The notes under the pieces were generated by a model. That model was not told the origin of the DNA, made no database searches, and saw only the letters and a program-made list of their open reading frames with translations. Below are positions 1-18,813 of a stretch of DNA of 64,000 nt, in pieces. How positions within the stretch are numbered: position 1 is the first letter of the stretch; each line of letters starts with the position of its first letter. The position numbers and the translations under genes were made by a program. The stretch comes from Rotaria macrura (lineage: Eukaryota; Rotifera; Eurotatoria; Philodinida; Philodinidae), in assembly GCA_900239685.1 (NCBI GenBank), contig OENT01000491.1, positions 43,753 through 107,752 of the forward strand, read 5' to 3'.

Positions 1-339
1 ATCAAATGTAAAAATATTTGTTGATGTAAGAAGAAGAAACTGTTGTTGAATATCATACCATATTGCATCAAGAACAGTATTTTTTAAAGGGGAACGTACA
101 GTATATTTTTGAAGAAGGTCATCGAATAGTACGAATTGATTTCTTCTTTTGGTAAATTCATTGACAAGAATATACTTCAGTGATGTCGCTAGAATTGGTT
201 CGAATGACACAAGTGGAATTTTAATCGGAGTGATTGAACTACAATTATCAGTAATTGGTACTGTTTCAGATGATGCTGTCGATAACTCGGACTGATTATC
301 AATCTTCACTGTTTTATCAGCAGTATCGGTGGTTGACAT
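1..339 (-). CDS. 5' end of an unrecognised protein (runs off the window)
   Basis: An open reading frame of 113 codons starts at the ATG complementary to 337-339 and stays open to the left edge, so only the N-terminus is seen. The first 40 or so residues are Ser/Thr/Asp-rich and look disordered. A more hydrophobic part follows, ending in a stretch like DAIWYDIQQQFLLLT and then TNIFTFD. That alternation of a short charged strand and an aromatic-Asp end is reminiscent of one blade of a beta-propeller, but this is only an impression. A T-rich CTAG acceptor lies 22 nt before the ATG (leader 340-361), as in most genes here, which supports this start. Function is unknown. Confidence 0.5.
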   Translation of the reverse strand, partial: MSTTDTADKTVKIDNQSELSTASSETVPITDNCSSITPIKIPLVSFEPILATSLKYILVNEFTKRRNQFVLFDDLLQKYTVRSPLKNTVLDAIWYDIQQQFLLLTSTNIFTFD

Positions 340-2102
340 TATGTTCGATTCTGATATGGATCTAGCAAGAATCATATTTCCTCTAGAAATAATATGATAA
401 CAAATATGTTTTATGCGAATATATATATATATATATGAACAATTATCCTCTTTTTTATGTTCGATTAGAAATAAAGATGTGATACACGAATTTGAGCATC
501 GCAATCATAAGCAATAGAGAAAGATATAGTCGCCAAGATGAAAAAGTCATGCTTAATTCTTTGAGAACGAAAGCAAAACTAAACGTACGTTGCGAAATTT
601 CTATACATGATAATCGAAAAAAAATCTGATTCGCTACTCGTAAAATTATTTACTTTTAATGAATAATAGCATCGGAAAAAAAACAAAAGATTTTTATTAT
701 ACAGGTCGTTTTATTTTTTTCGTCTTTGCAAAAATCGTATTATTTCTTCATTTTCTTGACTGGTTACTATGAGTAATTCTTTTTCTACTTTCGGCTTATA
801 TAGAAAGAACATCAAATTTGTATGAGTCATTTTTGAAGTTAAGAATATGTTACAAGTATGAATCACAATTGCTGGCTCAAATGTATACAGTTACGAGAAA
901 GAAATTATCGTTTAAGATTGCTCTTAGCAATGAGATGTGTAATAACTCAATTTCACACATGGAAAAATCAATTAAATTCTTCGTCAAAGAATTTATAAAA
1001 ATTAATGTTGAGATTGATAAAACTGTTCGATAATGAGAACTGATGTAAACTTAATAGTTATATAGATCTAAAGTCTTCAAAATTTTCTCAACTAACGTTA
1101 GAATCGAGCAATGTACATAACAATATCCGATGTTCTCTAGCAAAAATTTTTATTCAGTGATACTTTTATTTAATAAAATCCAGATGCAGAAACGTGATTA
1201 TTATAGAAATGATTTTGCAAGATAGATGAAAAATAATAGACGTCATAAATTCTTTATTTTCAATCATTGAAGAAAGCCATTCATAGAAAATAATGAGTCG
1301 AAAAAATTTATCGACAACATGTTCTTCTTTCGAACATTTGCTAAAGAATATTGTTTTATCTGAAAAACAGCAGAACAACAGTAAACAATAATTGGACTAT
1401 CTGTTGTATCCGATTTAGTCTTCTTTTTTCTTCTATCAAACTGCATTTAACTTTAACGTAATCGAATCCATTTTATTTCTTTATGATTAGACACATTTTT
1501 ATAAAGAATTCCGTTCAATATTATCATCGTTTGTGGAATCTCTGAATAATATCCTCCGAAGGTGCATCCATTAACCGATTTCAGCGTTCATCAAAGGACA
1601 ATTGTTGATCTTATCAGGTTCACTGTGTGTATATTTGATCTAGTTTTTAGCAATAGTGAGTAAATAGAACAATTAATTGCTTAATAGGTTTTTATTTTTC
1701 TCTTCAATGAACTTCAATCGATATTGTCAATTTTTATTGGTTTCTAGTGATTTTAGATAGGATAAATTGTGACTTCAATTAATTGGATTCAAAATCTTAA
1801 GAGTCACTTATTACTTAGTTAAAATTAATGTGCTTTGTTTCTCCTTTGATTTTTCTTCGAGTGAATTTTCCTATTGCCAGTCAAAGAGTAAGTGACCAAT
1901 AGAAACGCCGATGATGAAGAATAGAGTAAATATTCGAAACTATGACGATTCCAGACGTAAACAGATAGGATAAAGAATAGATATCACAAAAAAAAACAAT
2001 CCTACATATAGTTATTTACATATATATACATGTACAGTTACCATTGGATAGAAGAAGTATATTGGAACGTCTACTAAGTCATAAATAAGAAACAATAATA
2101 TT
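340..2102. other. Intergenic region between divergent genes
   Basis: No convincing gene. The region separates the leftward gene at 1-339 from the rightward cystatin, so it should hold both promoters and 5' untranslated parts. The only clear structure is a short AT dinucleotide run at about 419-436. The ORFs inside (for example 818-1033 on plus) show no domain and no splice partners. Confidence 0.5.
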
Positions 2103-2660
2103 ATGCAAGCAAACGTTTTTCTTGTCTTATTGGGCACCATCACAATAATTTTGATCGCAGATAATGATGGTGTACAGGCAACTTTGAAATCAGTGGCAGA
2201 CAAACAAGAGCCACCCGGTGTTAAAGTCATGTAAAAATGAACGTGAATTTTGTTTTTAAATAAATTTTGTATCGATTTTCAGTAAAACACGACTTGCTGG
2301 TGCTCGTTCACCATGGAAAAAGAGTATTGATGCAAGGAGTAAAAAAGTATTTGATGACGTAAGTTTATTTGAAATTGATCATTTGAATTCTTCTTGATCT
2401 TAATATTCTAGAATAAAGCAATAATATCAAAAAAACTTCAAACTATTCATAAAGTACCAATAACATATGATCTTCAACCATCGAAAGTTGCAACACAAAT
2501 TGTTAGCGGTCTACTCTATCATTATTTAGTTCAAATACCAACAAATAAATATGCACATGTAACAGTTCTTCATCGTTCATGGAAAAAAGATCAACTTACC
2601 AATGAACAGTATGTTACTGTACGAGAACAACTTTATCCATTAAATGATAAAAATGTTTAA
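2103..2660 (+). CDS. Secreted cystatin-type cysteine protease inhibitor
   Basis: Three exons (2103-2230, 2283-2358, 2412-2660) join in frame to 150 residues. Residues 1 to about 26 form a signal peptide with a long hydrophobic core, so the product should enter the secretory pathway. The mature part has the cystatin signature: Gly49 in LAGA as the N-terminal trunk glycine, QIVSG at 97-101 (the QxVxG loop that enters the active-site cleft of papain-like proteases), then a strand pattern like YAHVTVLHRSW. There are no cysteines, so the disulphides of type-2 cystatins are missing and the core resembles a stefin with a signal peptide. Known family role: tight reversible inhibition of C1 cysteine proteases. 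A polyadenylation signal AATAAA is at 2931-2936. The target protease is unknown. Confidence 0.85.
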
Positions 2661-4661
2661 TTGTATTTTGTGGACAGATTAAAAAACATTAGCAATTGTC
2701 ACCTTCAACCTATTTCATCGATTAGAAAAATAGACTCTAACTTCTTTTTTCTTTCAATTTTATTTTATAAAAACATTTTTTCTTCCCTTTCTTGCAACGA
2801 AAAGACTAAACGTGGTCATCTGGATGAACCAAAAAGTAATCTTATATGCATTTTTTCTCAACTGAATGCCAATCGCATGAAAACAATCATTAAATAATGA
2901 TGCTTGATGATAACGTACATTTTCCATATAAATAAAGAAATAAAATACGTCAAATGAGATTAGAAATTAAGATGCTAGGTTTGTCAAAGACCTAATTCTA
3001 ACTTTGCTCTTCAAATATAAAACCAGTCGATTCGAAATTGTGGTTTTTCCTTCATTTTTCTTTGATACGTTTAGTGAGTAAGTTTCCTTTTTCTCACACC
3101 TGGAGTTTGAACATAGTTGTTATACATACCGCAGAGATGGATGAATAAGAAGTGACAGAACCTAATTTTACTTTTCTTTTTCAGACATTGCCTCCGCCAA
3201 TATTTAGAATCTATACATTATTGAGAATGAAGAAAACCAGAAAGTTCACCTATTTTTATTAAGAATCTTCTTTTAAATTCTTGGCAATATTCAACGATAC
3301 AACCAAATTTCATAACAATGACACAGAAATGTTTTCATCAAGACATTCATTATGATTTTGAGAATATTGAAAATTAAGTTTACTCCGATAGTCATTTATC
3401 TATCAAATACATGCGATTCAATGATGAGCAGTATTTAAGAGTTTATCCTACATTGTTTTCAGCTACGAGACGTGAAATTCGCCCATATTGATTATGAACT
3501 ATATAGATTTCAGTATTTATTAAAATAAGAAAGCATTCGTTTTTAGTGTAAAGAAAGATTAAAATATAATAATTAGACATATTTTCATTGAAGCAATCTT
3601 TACAATTCCATAATTTTCTCTAGTACTATGTTCTTGGCGTCGCCATGAACTTAATTGAAAGGGCATTATGTAAGATCACTCTCGCACTATCAAAAATATT
3701 CAATAGCAATAGAATTCACAGAATAAACTTTTAATCTTGATCAGATAATTATAATGGCATATGTATGTTTCTGTTTTAAATTACGAAATAATATCAGAAT
3801 AAATTTATATAGATTCGCTCTATGAGTTCTTGAAGCTATGGCAAAATAATCTTAGACCCAACATTATTAATCAAAAGAATAAAATTTGTAATTAAAATCA
3901 ATCGTTCGTAAACAACAACTTTCAGATTGTATTATAGTCAAACAAAACAAACTTTCGACAGTTCTTTTAATTGATACATGAAGCACAACTGAATGGACTC
4001 AGTACAAAATAAATATCGAGGAATATAGCAACTTTCGAGTTTAGATAAACAACCATCGGATGATATACAATAAGTGAAAGAGGAAGCAAAAGAAACAATG
4101 TAAACAAGAACATACCTCTTGCTCATCTTGTGCAACAGGCATCGCTCTGGTTTTTATCTGAAAATATGTTCGTAAACCAAATAGTTGTAAGGTAACATGA
4201 ATTAAGCGGAGAATATGAAATACAGAAGAAAACTTAATCCATTCAATTACTAATCTCTTTAGATTCATTGTATGTTCATCCTTTTGTTTTAAGATTAAAA
4301 CTTGAATATTCTTTCATTGTTCAAATGTTAACAATTTATATATGTGTATGTATAAGTTTAGTGATAACTAGTCATCTTTGCTTAAAATAGATAAATTTAC
4401 AAATTTGAAATAGATTATTTGTTCGAAAACGAAGATTAAATCCAGACAAGATAAATGTATCAAAGTCAACCATAAGCTACAACTCAAAATACTAAATTAA
4501 ATGAAAAATATTCGAATTCGTATAATTCATTTTCAAAAGTATTCAATGTATGATTTTAACTTGCTTGAATGAGAAGTAGTTTCAATTTTTTTTCTGTTAA
4601 TATTTATTACATTGAAATAATTGTCTATGGGAAAAACAATTTATACTACTAGTTGCCATGT
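2661..4661. other. Gap between convergent cystatin and ferrochelatase genes
   Basis: This holds the 3' untranslated parts of both neighbours, including AATAAA at 2931-2936 for cystatin and an AATAAA on the minus strand near 4606 for ferrochelatase. One open minus-strand stretch at 4041-4268 looks somewhat protein-like and ends at a good donor (see findings), but no partner exon was found. Nothing else recognisable. Confidence 0.5.
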
Positions 4662-8847
<4,186 letters not shown>

Positions 8848-10129
8848 TTTTTTAAGATTTAAAAATTAATCTAGAAGAAAGTTCGACGACAAAGAAACGT
8901 GTTTAGTTGACAATTTATAGATCAAAGTGTTGCACTGCCAAAGAAAATTGTTCCGATAGTTCACATCCATAAGAAAATAAAAGTCAAATCTTCATATGTA
9001 CTTTAGAATCGTATTTTGATAATACAAAGGGGCATCAATCACTAGAATTTTAGAATCGAATCAAAGTCTTACTTATTTATTTTCCCTCGGAGATCTCTTT
9101 TTTTCCTGGAAACTATCGTTGCTGATATAATATAGCAAGAAATACATTCGAATATATTTGTACATGAAGAACCCAATAGGCTATAGAACAGAAATTATGC
9201 ATTTCAGATCTGATGAAAAAAGCTCAACTAACTTTTAAGTCGAATCTTAAACAAAAACTTCTAATTTTTTATTTATAAAATTGAATATAATATTTTAGGC
9301 ATTGTAAGATTATTAGCTCGTCCGTAATACCAATCCTCAAATTGATCTTCTCTCCTTACAAATTTTAGAATGGAACTTAATCGATTGGAAAAATACCTTC
9401 GAAATATTTGATTTATCACTCATATGAAATCATGATAAGAAATCCATTCAGAATATAGACACGATAATCATCGTGTCGACAGTTAATTCTTTATTTTCGA
9501 TTCTAAACTTTATTTTTCAAAGAAAACTTTGTAGATATCTTCTACTACCAAAAGAGCAACTGATTTCAATGCCCTCTAGTGTCGATCGGAACGCCTAGTT
9601 TTCCGGTGAATAAATAATTTCTCACATGTTCCGTACACGAATGGCTTAAGTGTTCAACTGAAAAGGGTGTTATCGTAGTTTCATGGTATATTATTCGGAA
9701 TTACATTCTACATTTGTCTTGTCTAGTGATATTAATTAATTAATCTTACTAATTTAGAATATAATCAATCAATTTATAAACAATCAAAATAATGATCATA
9801 GAAAGACATAAACAAGAAAGTAGTTCAACCTGGAAATTGAATGTCACAGAGACTTGTTTATTCTCTTTTTTATAACAAAGAAAAAACAAAAAGAAACATG
9901 ATAAATATCCCTTATAAATAGACGACAAGACCAGATTTTCTAAGACTCTAAGCACTCGAAAAACAAAACAAAGATAGTCATTATAAAAGAAAGAAAAAGA
10001 AATCGGCAGAGCAATCAACATGAAGACAAATAATAATAAAATAACAACAATGATGATGATAATAATAAAGATTCACCTAAGGGGAATGAATAAAATGTTT
10101 TTGTCCGTTACAATAGGATTTCGTTTGTT
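8848..10129. other. Upstream region of ferrochelatase, 3' side of DDOST
   Basis: About 1.3 kb without a recognisable gene. The right end holds the DDOST 3' untranslated region. The left end holds a pyrimidine-rich acceptor (TTTCTTCTAG, read on minus) that leaves a 23-nt leader (8848-8870) before the ferrochelatase ATG. No other structure was identified. Confidence 0.5.
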
Positions 10130-13100
10130 TTATTCAGCTTTCTTCTTTGTTAAATCGTCACGATGATAAAGTACGATGAAGCTAAGAAGAAATGCACCGA
10201 TCATCATTGAAAATGATGAAATATAATATGGATAAGCCGATGTTATAAAACGTTCATATTCCGTATGAAGTAGAGGATGAACAGAAACCTATAAGCAGAA
10301 TAAAAATAGAATTTCTTCAAACGTACAATGTATTTCTTCAAATTAGAGATAGATTATGATTGAAAATCAAGCTTTCATTCTAGACAACAGCTCATCCCGA
10401 GTATCCTTCTAATTCTAAAGAATTTTTACTATTCAATACACTTACCGAATTCGTATATTTAAAAAAAAATTACATCGGAAATATTACTCGTATGGAAACC
10501 TTAACTGAAACTGGAAGGAATTTGATTTTGTTTTTAAATTCATAAAATTTCTATCTATAAATTCTAGTCATGAAGAAAGTCATACGTGTATTCTCTATCG
10601 TCTACGAAACCCGATTCAGTCGAGGTTTTCCTGTGCACAATACTTCAAATCACAAGTCAAAAACTATTTCTTTTTTAACATCTAATCGAAGAACGTCTGA
10701 TAACTTAATAAAATCTGAATATGTACCATGTCATATTACTAGGTAAGTAAACAAATTCATACATATTGGAAGAAAAGACGTTTGTTTGTTCGTCGAATTT
10801 GACATATAGTCGAAGATCACAAAAATTCTAGTCCCTCGTTTTATTTCTAGTTTTCACGTCGAGTAATAGATATTTATTGATGTCATGGAAACTTACTTGG
10901 GTTGCTGATTGTAAATGTGTGTAACCGATGCGATTATAATCAATAACAAATTTGAAGATGCCGTAGGTATCTGGTACACAAAAGTCTGCTTGAAGATGAC
11001 CGCCTAAATGAAAAATTTCGTTATTATCAACAATAAAAAATTTCTTTCATTGATATACCTTTATTATTTAATGTTGTTCGAACAAATGGATCAATACGAA
11101 CAAATTCTAATTGAACATCGGTTCCGTTGAATGGCATCCATTTACCATGAACAAATTCATCGAATTGTACAGTGAATGTCTAGAAAGAAATTAGATTTCG
11201 AAATCCTTTATCTCTCTCAATTTTCATCGCAGTTGATTATCGTACAATATCATTTTTAACGGTGTAGAATCTTGGTGTTGTTTTATCACTCTTTAAATAA
11301 TGATGAATATTTCTTGCACGTAGAACACCACGTTGTTTGAATAACCAATCAGTTAATGCAACAGCTAGATCTTGATTACCTGATTTATCATATCTAAATA
11401 AATCAACATTCAAACATGAAATCGATGATAATAATAAAAACAAAAACACATTTTACTTCTTTCCATTGATTGCTTGTACTGAACTTTGAAAAAAATCATT
11501 ACTAAAAAAATCCAATGAACCAACAAAACCAACACGAGCATTATTACGAGCTTGAAGAACAGTTATCAGTAGTGTTCGTTTACCAACGGTGGCTGGATAC
11601 TAATGACAAGTCAATGAATTAAGTTACAAACTATTTATGCAATATGATTTATTCATTACTTCAGATAATGTTTGATCATCAGGATCGGCTGTGTATGATG
11701 TTGACGAAGCAGTTAAAACATCGATTAATAATGGATTATCTGGGTCCGACGACATTCTAGAATAAGGAAAACAAAGTCACAACTCAAAATACAAGAAAAA
11801 AAAACAAATACTATCTTTCGTATACTACGATCACTAGTAGACTTCTTTTACTTTGTGTATAAGAAAAAAAATACAATTCAAGTAGTCAAAAACAATATGA
11901 TATTCGATTTGACGAATCAAACAAGTTATCATGACAATGAACACTTTGTTTTCGTTCAATCAAACCGACTTATTCGATATCTTGATATGTATTGTTTATG
12001 AATAGAAGATTTGCATGGATTATCGTAAGAATTAAATCTTGTCGTAAAGTTTGAATAAAAATATAAGAAAAATGCTTTGAACTATCAAGCTTTACAAACG
12101 AAAAGTTTCTTTACATGCATTGTAATCAATCAATACAATTACTCATATGGACATGTTTTTAATACAAATCGAAATCTTACCCAGTTCCTCGAAAGAGAAA
12201 TGGTAAATTATTTTTCTTAGTTTGTCCAGTAATTAATTCGGATGAAAGAAGATTGTTTGGACTTGCGACAATCAATGTATGCTAGAAAGATAAGTCATTG
12301 CAATTCTGTTGAAAAAAAAACCGAATTATTCTCTTGTTACTTGTCCATCATCAGTAACATCATAATTAAGATGATCAATGACTGAACTTTTATCATCAGC
12401 GAATTCAATGCCACATTCACCGGCAAACTCACGAATAACATCACCTAGGTTAATTTTCGAACATACAAATGAAAGAAAATACACTAAGAAGATATTAATT
12501 ACCAATTGTATCGCTGCCTGCAATAAGAATATTTCCACCCGCATCAACATATTGCGTTAAAATTTCAGCATCCAAACGTCCACCGAATTCTAAATAGAAA
12601 ACATGTTCAACTAAAGATAGACAAACAGAAACACAACAATATCATTGGTTACCTTTCGTCGACGGTGCAAATATGATTATGTTATCATAAAGATATTCAC
12701 CATATTTAACAATATGAAGATTGCTATCATCCGATAGTTTAAATGTGATGTCGTATCCACGATCTATGTATGAATTATGCAAACTTAAATATATAATTAT
12801 TAGTTCTTCAAAGGATGGAAAGGAAAAATGGATTCTTATGTCAAGCGTATAAGACAATTGTCAGATAAAGTATTACTGTCAATTGTAGATACTTTTCAGA
12901 ATGTGAACAGCTATGAAAATCAAATAATTCATCATCTCATTGTCATAAAATAAATTAATGGTATCCTCTTCACCAATCGTCAGCAACAATCTACGTGACT
13001 GATGAATCATATCAACGTAGATTAATAATTTCTATCCTACTAACACGATGGAACAAGCTCGATAATCTTCATTGTAATTTCTTAATTTTATTCATATTAA

Positions 13101-13923
13101 GAGAAGCTACCTTTTTTTCCATTGATCCTTCATGCTTGACAAAATTGTTTTCGATCATAACTACAGATAGATCATGAAGAATTCTATTGTTTGACTTATT
13201 CATAGAGTATTGGTGATCAGAATGATACGAATACAGACAATGAAAACTTTTGATCGTCAAAAAAATATAAAGAAAAAGAAACAATCGATATTCGAGCTTC
13301 TTTGCATAGAAAATGAAGCAACGGCTTACAACGAGAGAATAGAGTGAAGTCATTGAATCTAATCGAAAATCGAGTGTTTCACAAAAAAGACGTATTCGTT
13401 GTAATTGAAACTTTCGATCAAAAGCCAAAATTTTAATAAGACAATCCCCATTGTTTAAACAATAGTCCAGTGTTATCCAATTATTTCAAACTTGCTTCCG
13501 AATCATCGGGATGTAGTTCGAATCATTAGATGAAATGGAACAAAGTCTATCCGTTGAATACATTCTGCAACAATTCAATTTCAGCAATGCTGCCCTACGT
13601 GTATTTTCATCGCAAACATGCTGGCGCTAGATCATCAATTATCATCTGAGAAATGCACACAATGGATTACAGTGGGAATTATCGACACTATCAATATCTA
13701 GATAAAGCCATGCTTTTGTCCATTGAGAAATCATGGAAAACTATTTTATCAGTAAAAACTGCTCACCTTTTAATTGTTTGAAATAGAATGAATGCGATTC
13801 GCGTAGGCCTAAGTTGTCAAGTAATATTAGTAAACGTTTTGATGAACCTTCAACATTTAGTGTCGATCCCCAAACCGATCCCAATAGAAAAAGTGCAACC
13901 CAAAAAAAGAATAAACGAGCCAT
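10130..13923 (-). CDS. DDOST: Oligosaccharyltransferase 48-kDa subunit (OST48/Wbp1)
   Basis: A non-catalytic core subunit of the ER oligosaccharyltransferase, which moves the dolichol-linked glycan onto Asn of nascent proteins. Eleven exons join in frame to 444 residues: 13767-13923, 12653-12763, 12503-12589, 12341-12444, 12181-12281, 11660-11756, 11457-11599, 11246-11393, 11059-11179, 10897-11003, 10130-10288. It has an N-terminal signal peptide, [41 protein letters not shown], and a C-terminal membrane span after SAYPYY. It ends KKAE, a dilysine ER-retrieval signal. Length matches the animal family closely. I chose the ATG at 13921-13923 because a TTTTTCTAG acceptor lies 10 nt before it, so the in-frame ATG at 13956 would fall upstream of the mature 5' end. 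Intron 1 is about 1 kb and contains no supported gene. Confidence 0.96.
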
Positions 13924-14226
13924 AGTTAAAAATCTAGAAAAATGATGGGCACGCAATCAACATTTTATGAATCGTCGACAAAAAATCCATAGTTTATCGA
14001 AACACGATGCCACATTCGTCTCAACATGTGATTGGCTCTATCTCATCATCCAATCATTCATTATTCAGTAAAGATGTCACTTTAGAATTTTTTTTTCTTG
14101 ATCAGAAGTATTTTTTTGTTAAATGATAAGACAAGAGAAAAAAAGAACATGTAGACGGAACAGAACAAAAAAAAAGTGTTTTATGATCCTTGGCTAAGAT
14201 ATGATGTTGTCTGTAGCGATTTTTTT

Positions 14227-16061
14227 CTAAAGATCGAAAACTTTTGGTAAATCATTTCCAAGAACATCGATACGTTCAACGCCGTCTTTATCAATAATAG
14301 CTAAACGAGCACAGCCACCACTTGAACCATCACGTGTTATAGCCAATGTTACACCTAGATTAACAAACAACAAAAAAATTATTCGAAGAATAAATTGCTA
14401 TTTCAAGAACAAGAAACCTTTTAACACAAAGTCTAAACATTCTTGTTTGCTCATATTTGGTCGATAGTTATTATCGAGATAACCCCAAATATATGTACTA
14501 CCCGATCCACCTAATGTAACTGGTTGTCGAACAAGTAAACCACCAAGTGGACAAGAATAGACCTGAATGAATTAAAGAAAAGAAACAAAAATATTTTATA
14601 TTTATCAATTCGATATAAAACTTACTTGTCCACCGAGTTTTTTATCCCATCCAGCAACAATCATACCAGCAATAAAGTCATCACGATATTGATAAATTAA
14701 ACGACGAACACAATTAGCAGCAATGCGCACAAGTGGTGGTTCATTCATTTCTGCCCTAGAACGATGCATTTCATTTTAACAGATATAATTTTCAGGAAAT
14801 TGATTGATATATTCTTGATCTGATGATCATACATAGATGCTGGTCTCCAATTTAATTGAATAGCATGAATTAAATGTCGACAACATATTTATTCTTTTTC
14901 CGAACTGTTCCTAGCTTCGAGACGAATGTTTACTAACAGAATGTAACAGTCTATTTTGTGAGCGATCAAAAAGAACCTGTATATGAATCAGTCTTTCCTT
15001 GAGCTTCCACTATATACAGTTATGAGAGACAATAGATATCTGACTAGAACAATGAAATTCTAGATTACTACCAGAATATTTTGTATGTTTCTCAGTTACT
15101 ACATAGTATGAACATTGCCAAGATTAGCGTTCGATTTGCGACTGAAACATTTTTAAAGATGTAGGAGGGGTTTGACAAGACCTGTTTATAGCGAAACTTT
15201 AACTCTTACAATTTATTCACATGGTTCAAGATATAATATGAAAACTTCTATCTGTTACAAGCAATGTAAATAGGACTTCTACAAGATGAAATATTGAAAT
15301 TAGAGACTTGTACTTGACCAAAGGTTCATATAATAATTGAGGAAAAAAGATGATCCTTCGGCATAGCATATTTGTGCAATGATGATAAAAATATCATATC
15401 ACATGTTGTCTCTAAATGTCTTTACAAATGAATCAACCCTTTCTGAAATAATCTCACAGACATTTAAATTTGTACTTGACGAATGACTTCGGAAACCACT
15501 GTGAAACACTGCTGAAAAGAATTTTTGATATACTGCCTTCTTACAGTTATAACAGGTGTTCTATCATTGAATAATATTTTTCAAAAAAAGATAACGAACT
15601 TACGAAAGAAACTGAAGTTGATAACTAACTACTTGAGCTATGGTTTGTGTATCGGCAGCACTACCCGATCGAAGACAAAAAATACGATCTGTCAATGGTG
15701 TTAATTTATCTGTGAATCGATTCATAACGAAAGATCTATTTCAATTTAAAGAAAAAAAAAATACAGTTCATCGTTTCTACTTTTCAAATTTTTATCTCAC
15801 CCCGATGAAGTACGTGTATCGGCACCAATGATAACTCCTCCATCATATTCAACAGCAACAATGGTTGTCTAAAGTAATTTTTAATTTAAATAGACAAAGT
15901 GCTGTCAAAAAATTTTTTCTAATGCTCTATCTTACACCAGTTGATACTGGTTGCTGTTGAAACTCTCTGGGTATAAGAAGTTTATCCATCTGGCTATATT
16001 TTGTCTTTTCGCACAATTGATCTTCTTCAGCATCGTATGTCTTTGGATTAAGTACGTCCAT
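14227..16061 (-). CDS. PSMB6: 20S proteasome catalytic subunit beta-1 (PSMB6)
   Basis: The caspase-like proteolytic subunit of the 20S core. Six exons join in frame to 242 residues: 15936-16061, 15801-15868, 15604-15735, 14626-14755, 14418-14562, 14227-14354. A 42-residue propeptide ends in STG, followed by Thr43, the N-terminal nucleophile after self-cleavage. Asp59 (GADTR) and Lys75 (FTDKLTP) fall exactly at mature positions 17 and 33, the other catalytic residues. RSGSAADTQ, the GGSGST segment and TRDGSSGG fit beta-1 rather than beta-2 or beta-5. The gene starts only 117 bp after the PSMC2 stop on the same strand, with a polyadenylation signal and a TTCTAG acceptor in the gap, so the two may share a primary transcript. 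Confidence 0.95.
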
Positions 16062-16092
16062 CGTGTTATTTTTTCAATCTAGAATGAATACT

Positions 16093-16098
16093 TTTATT
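16093..16098 (-). promoter_or_regulatory. AATAAA signal in the PSMC2-PSMB6 gap
   Basis: AATAAA read on the minus strand, the likely 3'-end signal of PSMC2. It lies some 13 nt upstream of the TTCATTCTAG acceptor (AG at 16079-16080), which leaves a 17-nt leader (16062-16078) before the PSMB6 ATG. A 3'-end signal followed closely by an unpaired acceptor is the arrangement seen in trans-spliced operons. Confidence 0.5.
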
Positions 16099-16178
16099 TG
16101 TACGCGACAATCTTTTAAATAAAAAAAAAACGCTTTTTTTAATGTTTATAAAGAAATAACAAGGACAGAAAAGATTAT

Positions 16179-18494
<2,316 letters not shown>

Positions 18495-18813
18495 TTGATT
18501 ATTATTTTCTTTTTTTTCTAACTCAACAAATAACTATCCTATTGAAAGAATCAAATAAATGAATGAACGAACGACAATCGACTATGTACTGATGAGTCAT
18601 AGAAGGACAAACTATTTTGACTTTTTATTCCATGATTATATCTTAATTGTATCTTCATTTTTTTATCTTTGAAGAAAATACAATAGTTTTTCGATGAATA
18701 AAAATACCAAAATATTTACTAGTGACATCTGCATCAATCTAGTTACTATGGAAATGAGAATCGCAAATGGTAAACGTCAGTAGAAAGTTATTTTCTACTT
18801 ATAGACTGCAACA
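18495..18813. promoter_or_regulatory. Short divergent promoter region, PSMC2 / CFAP70
   Basis: 319 bp separate the two start codons, which point away from each other, so both promoters must lie here or within the first introns. Acceptor-like AGs sit close to both starts: a TTAG leaving 23 nt before PSMC2 (18495-18517) and CTTATAG leaving 9 nt before CFAP70 (18805-18813). I see no clear TATA box. Confidence 0.4.

Noticed and set aside
13069-13428. 119-codon minus-strand ORF inside DDOST intron 1
   Set aside because: No domain, no plausible splice sites, hydrophobic and AT-driven composition. Probably chance.
13924-13956. Earlier in-frame ATG for DDOST
   Set aside because: It lies upstream of a strong acceptor 10 nt before the chosen ATG, so the mature mRNA probably lacks it.
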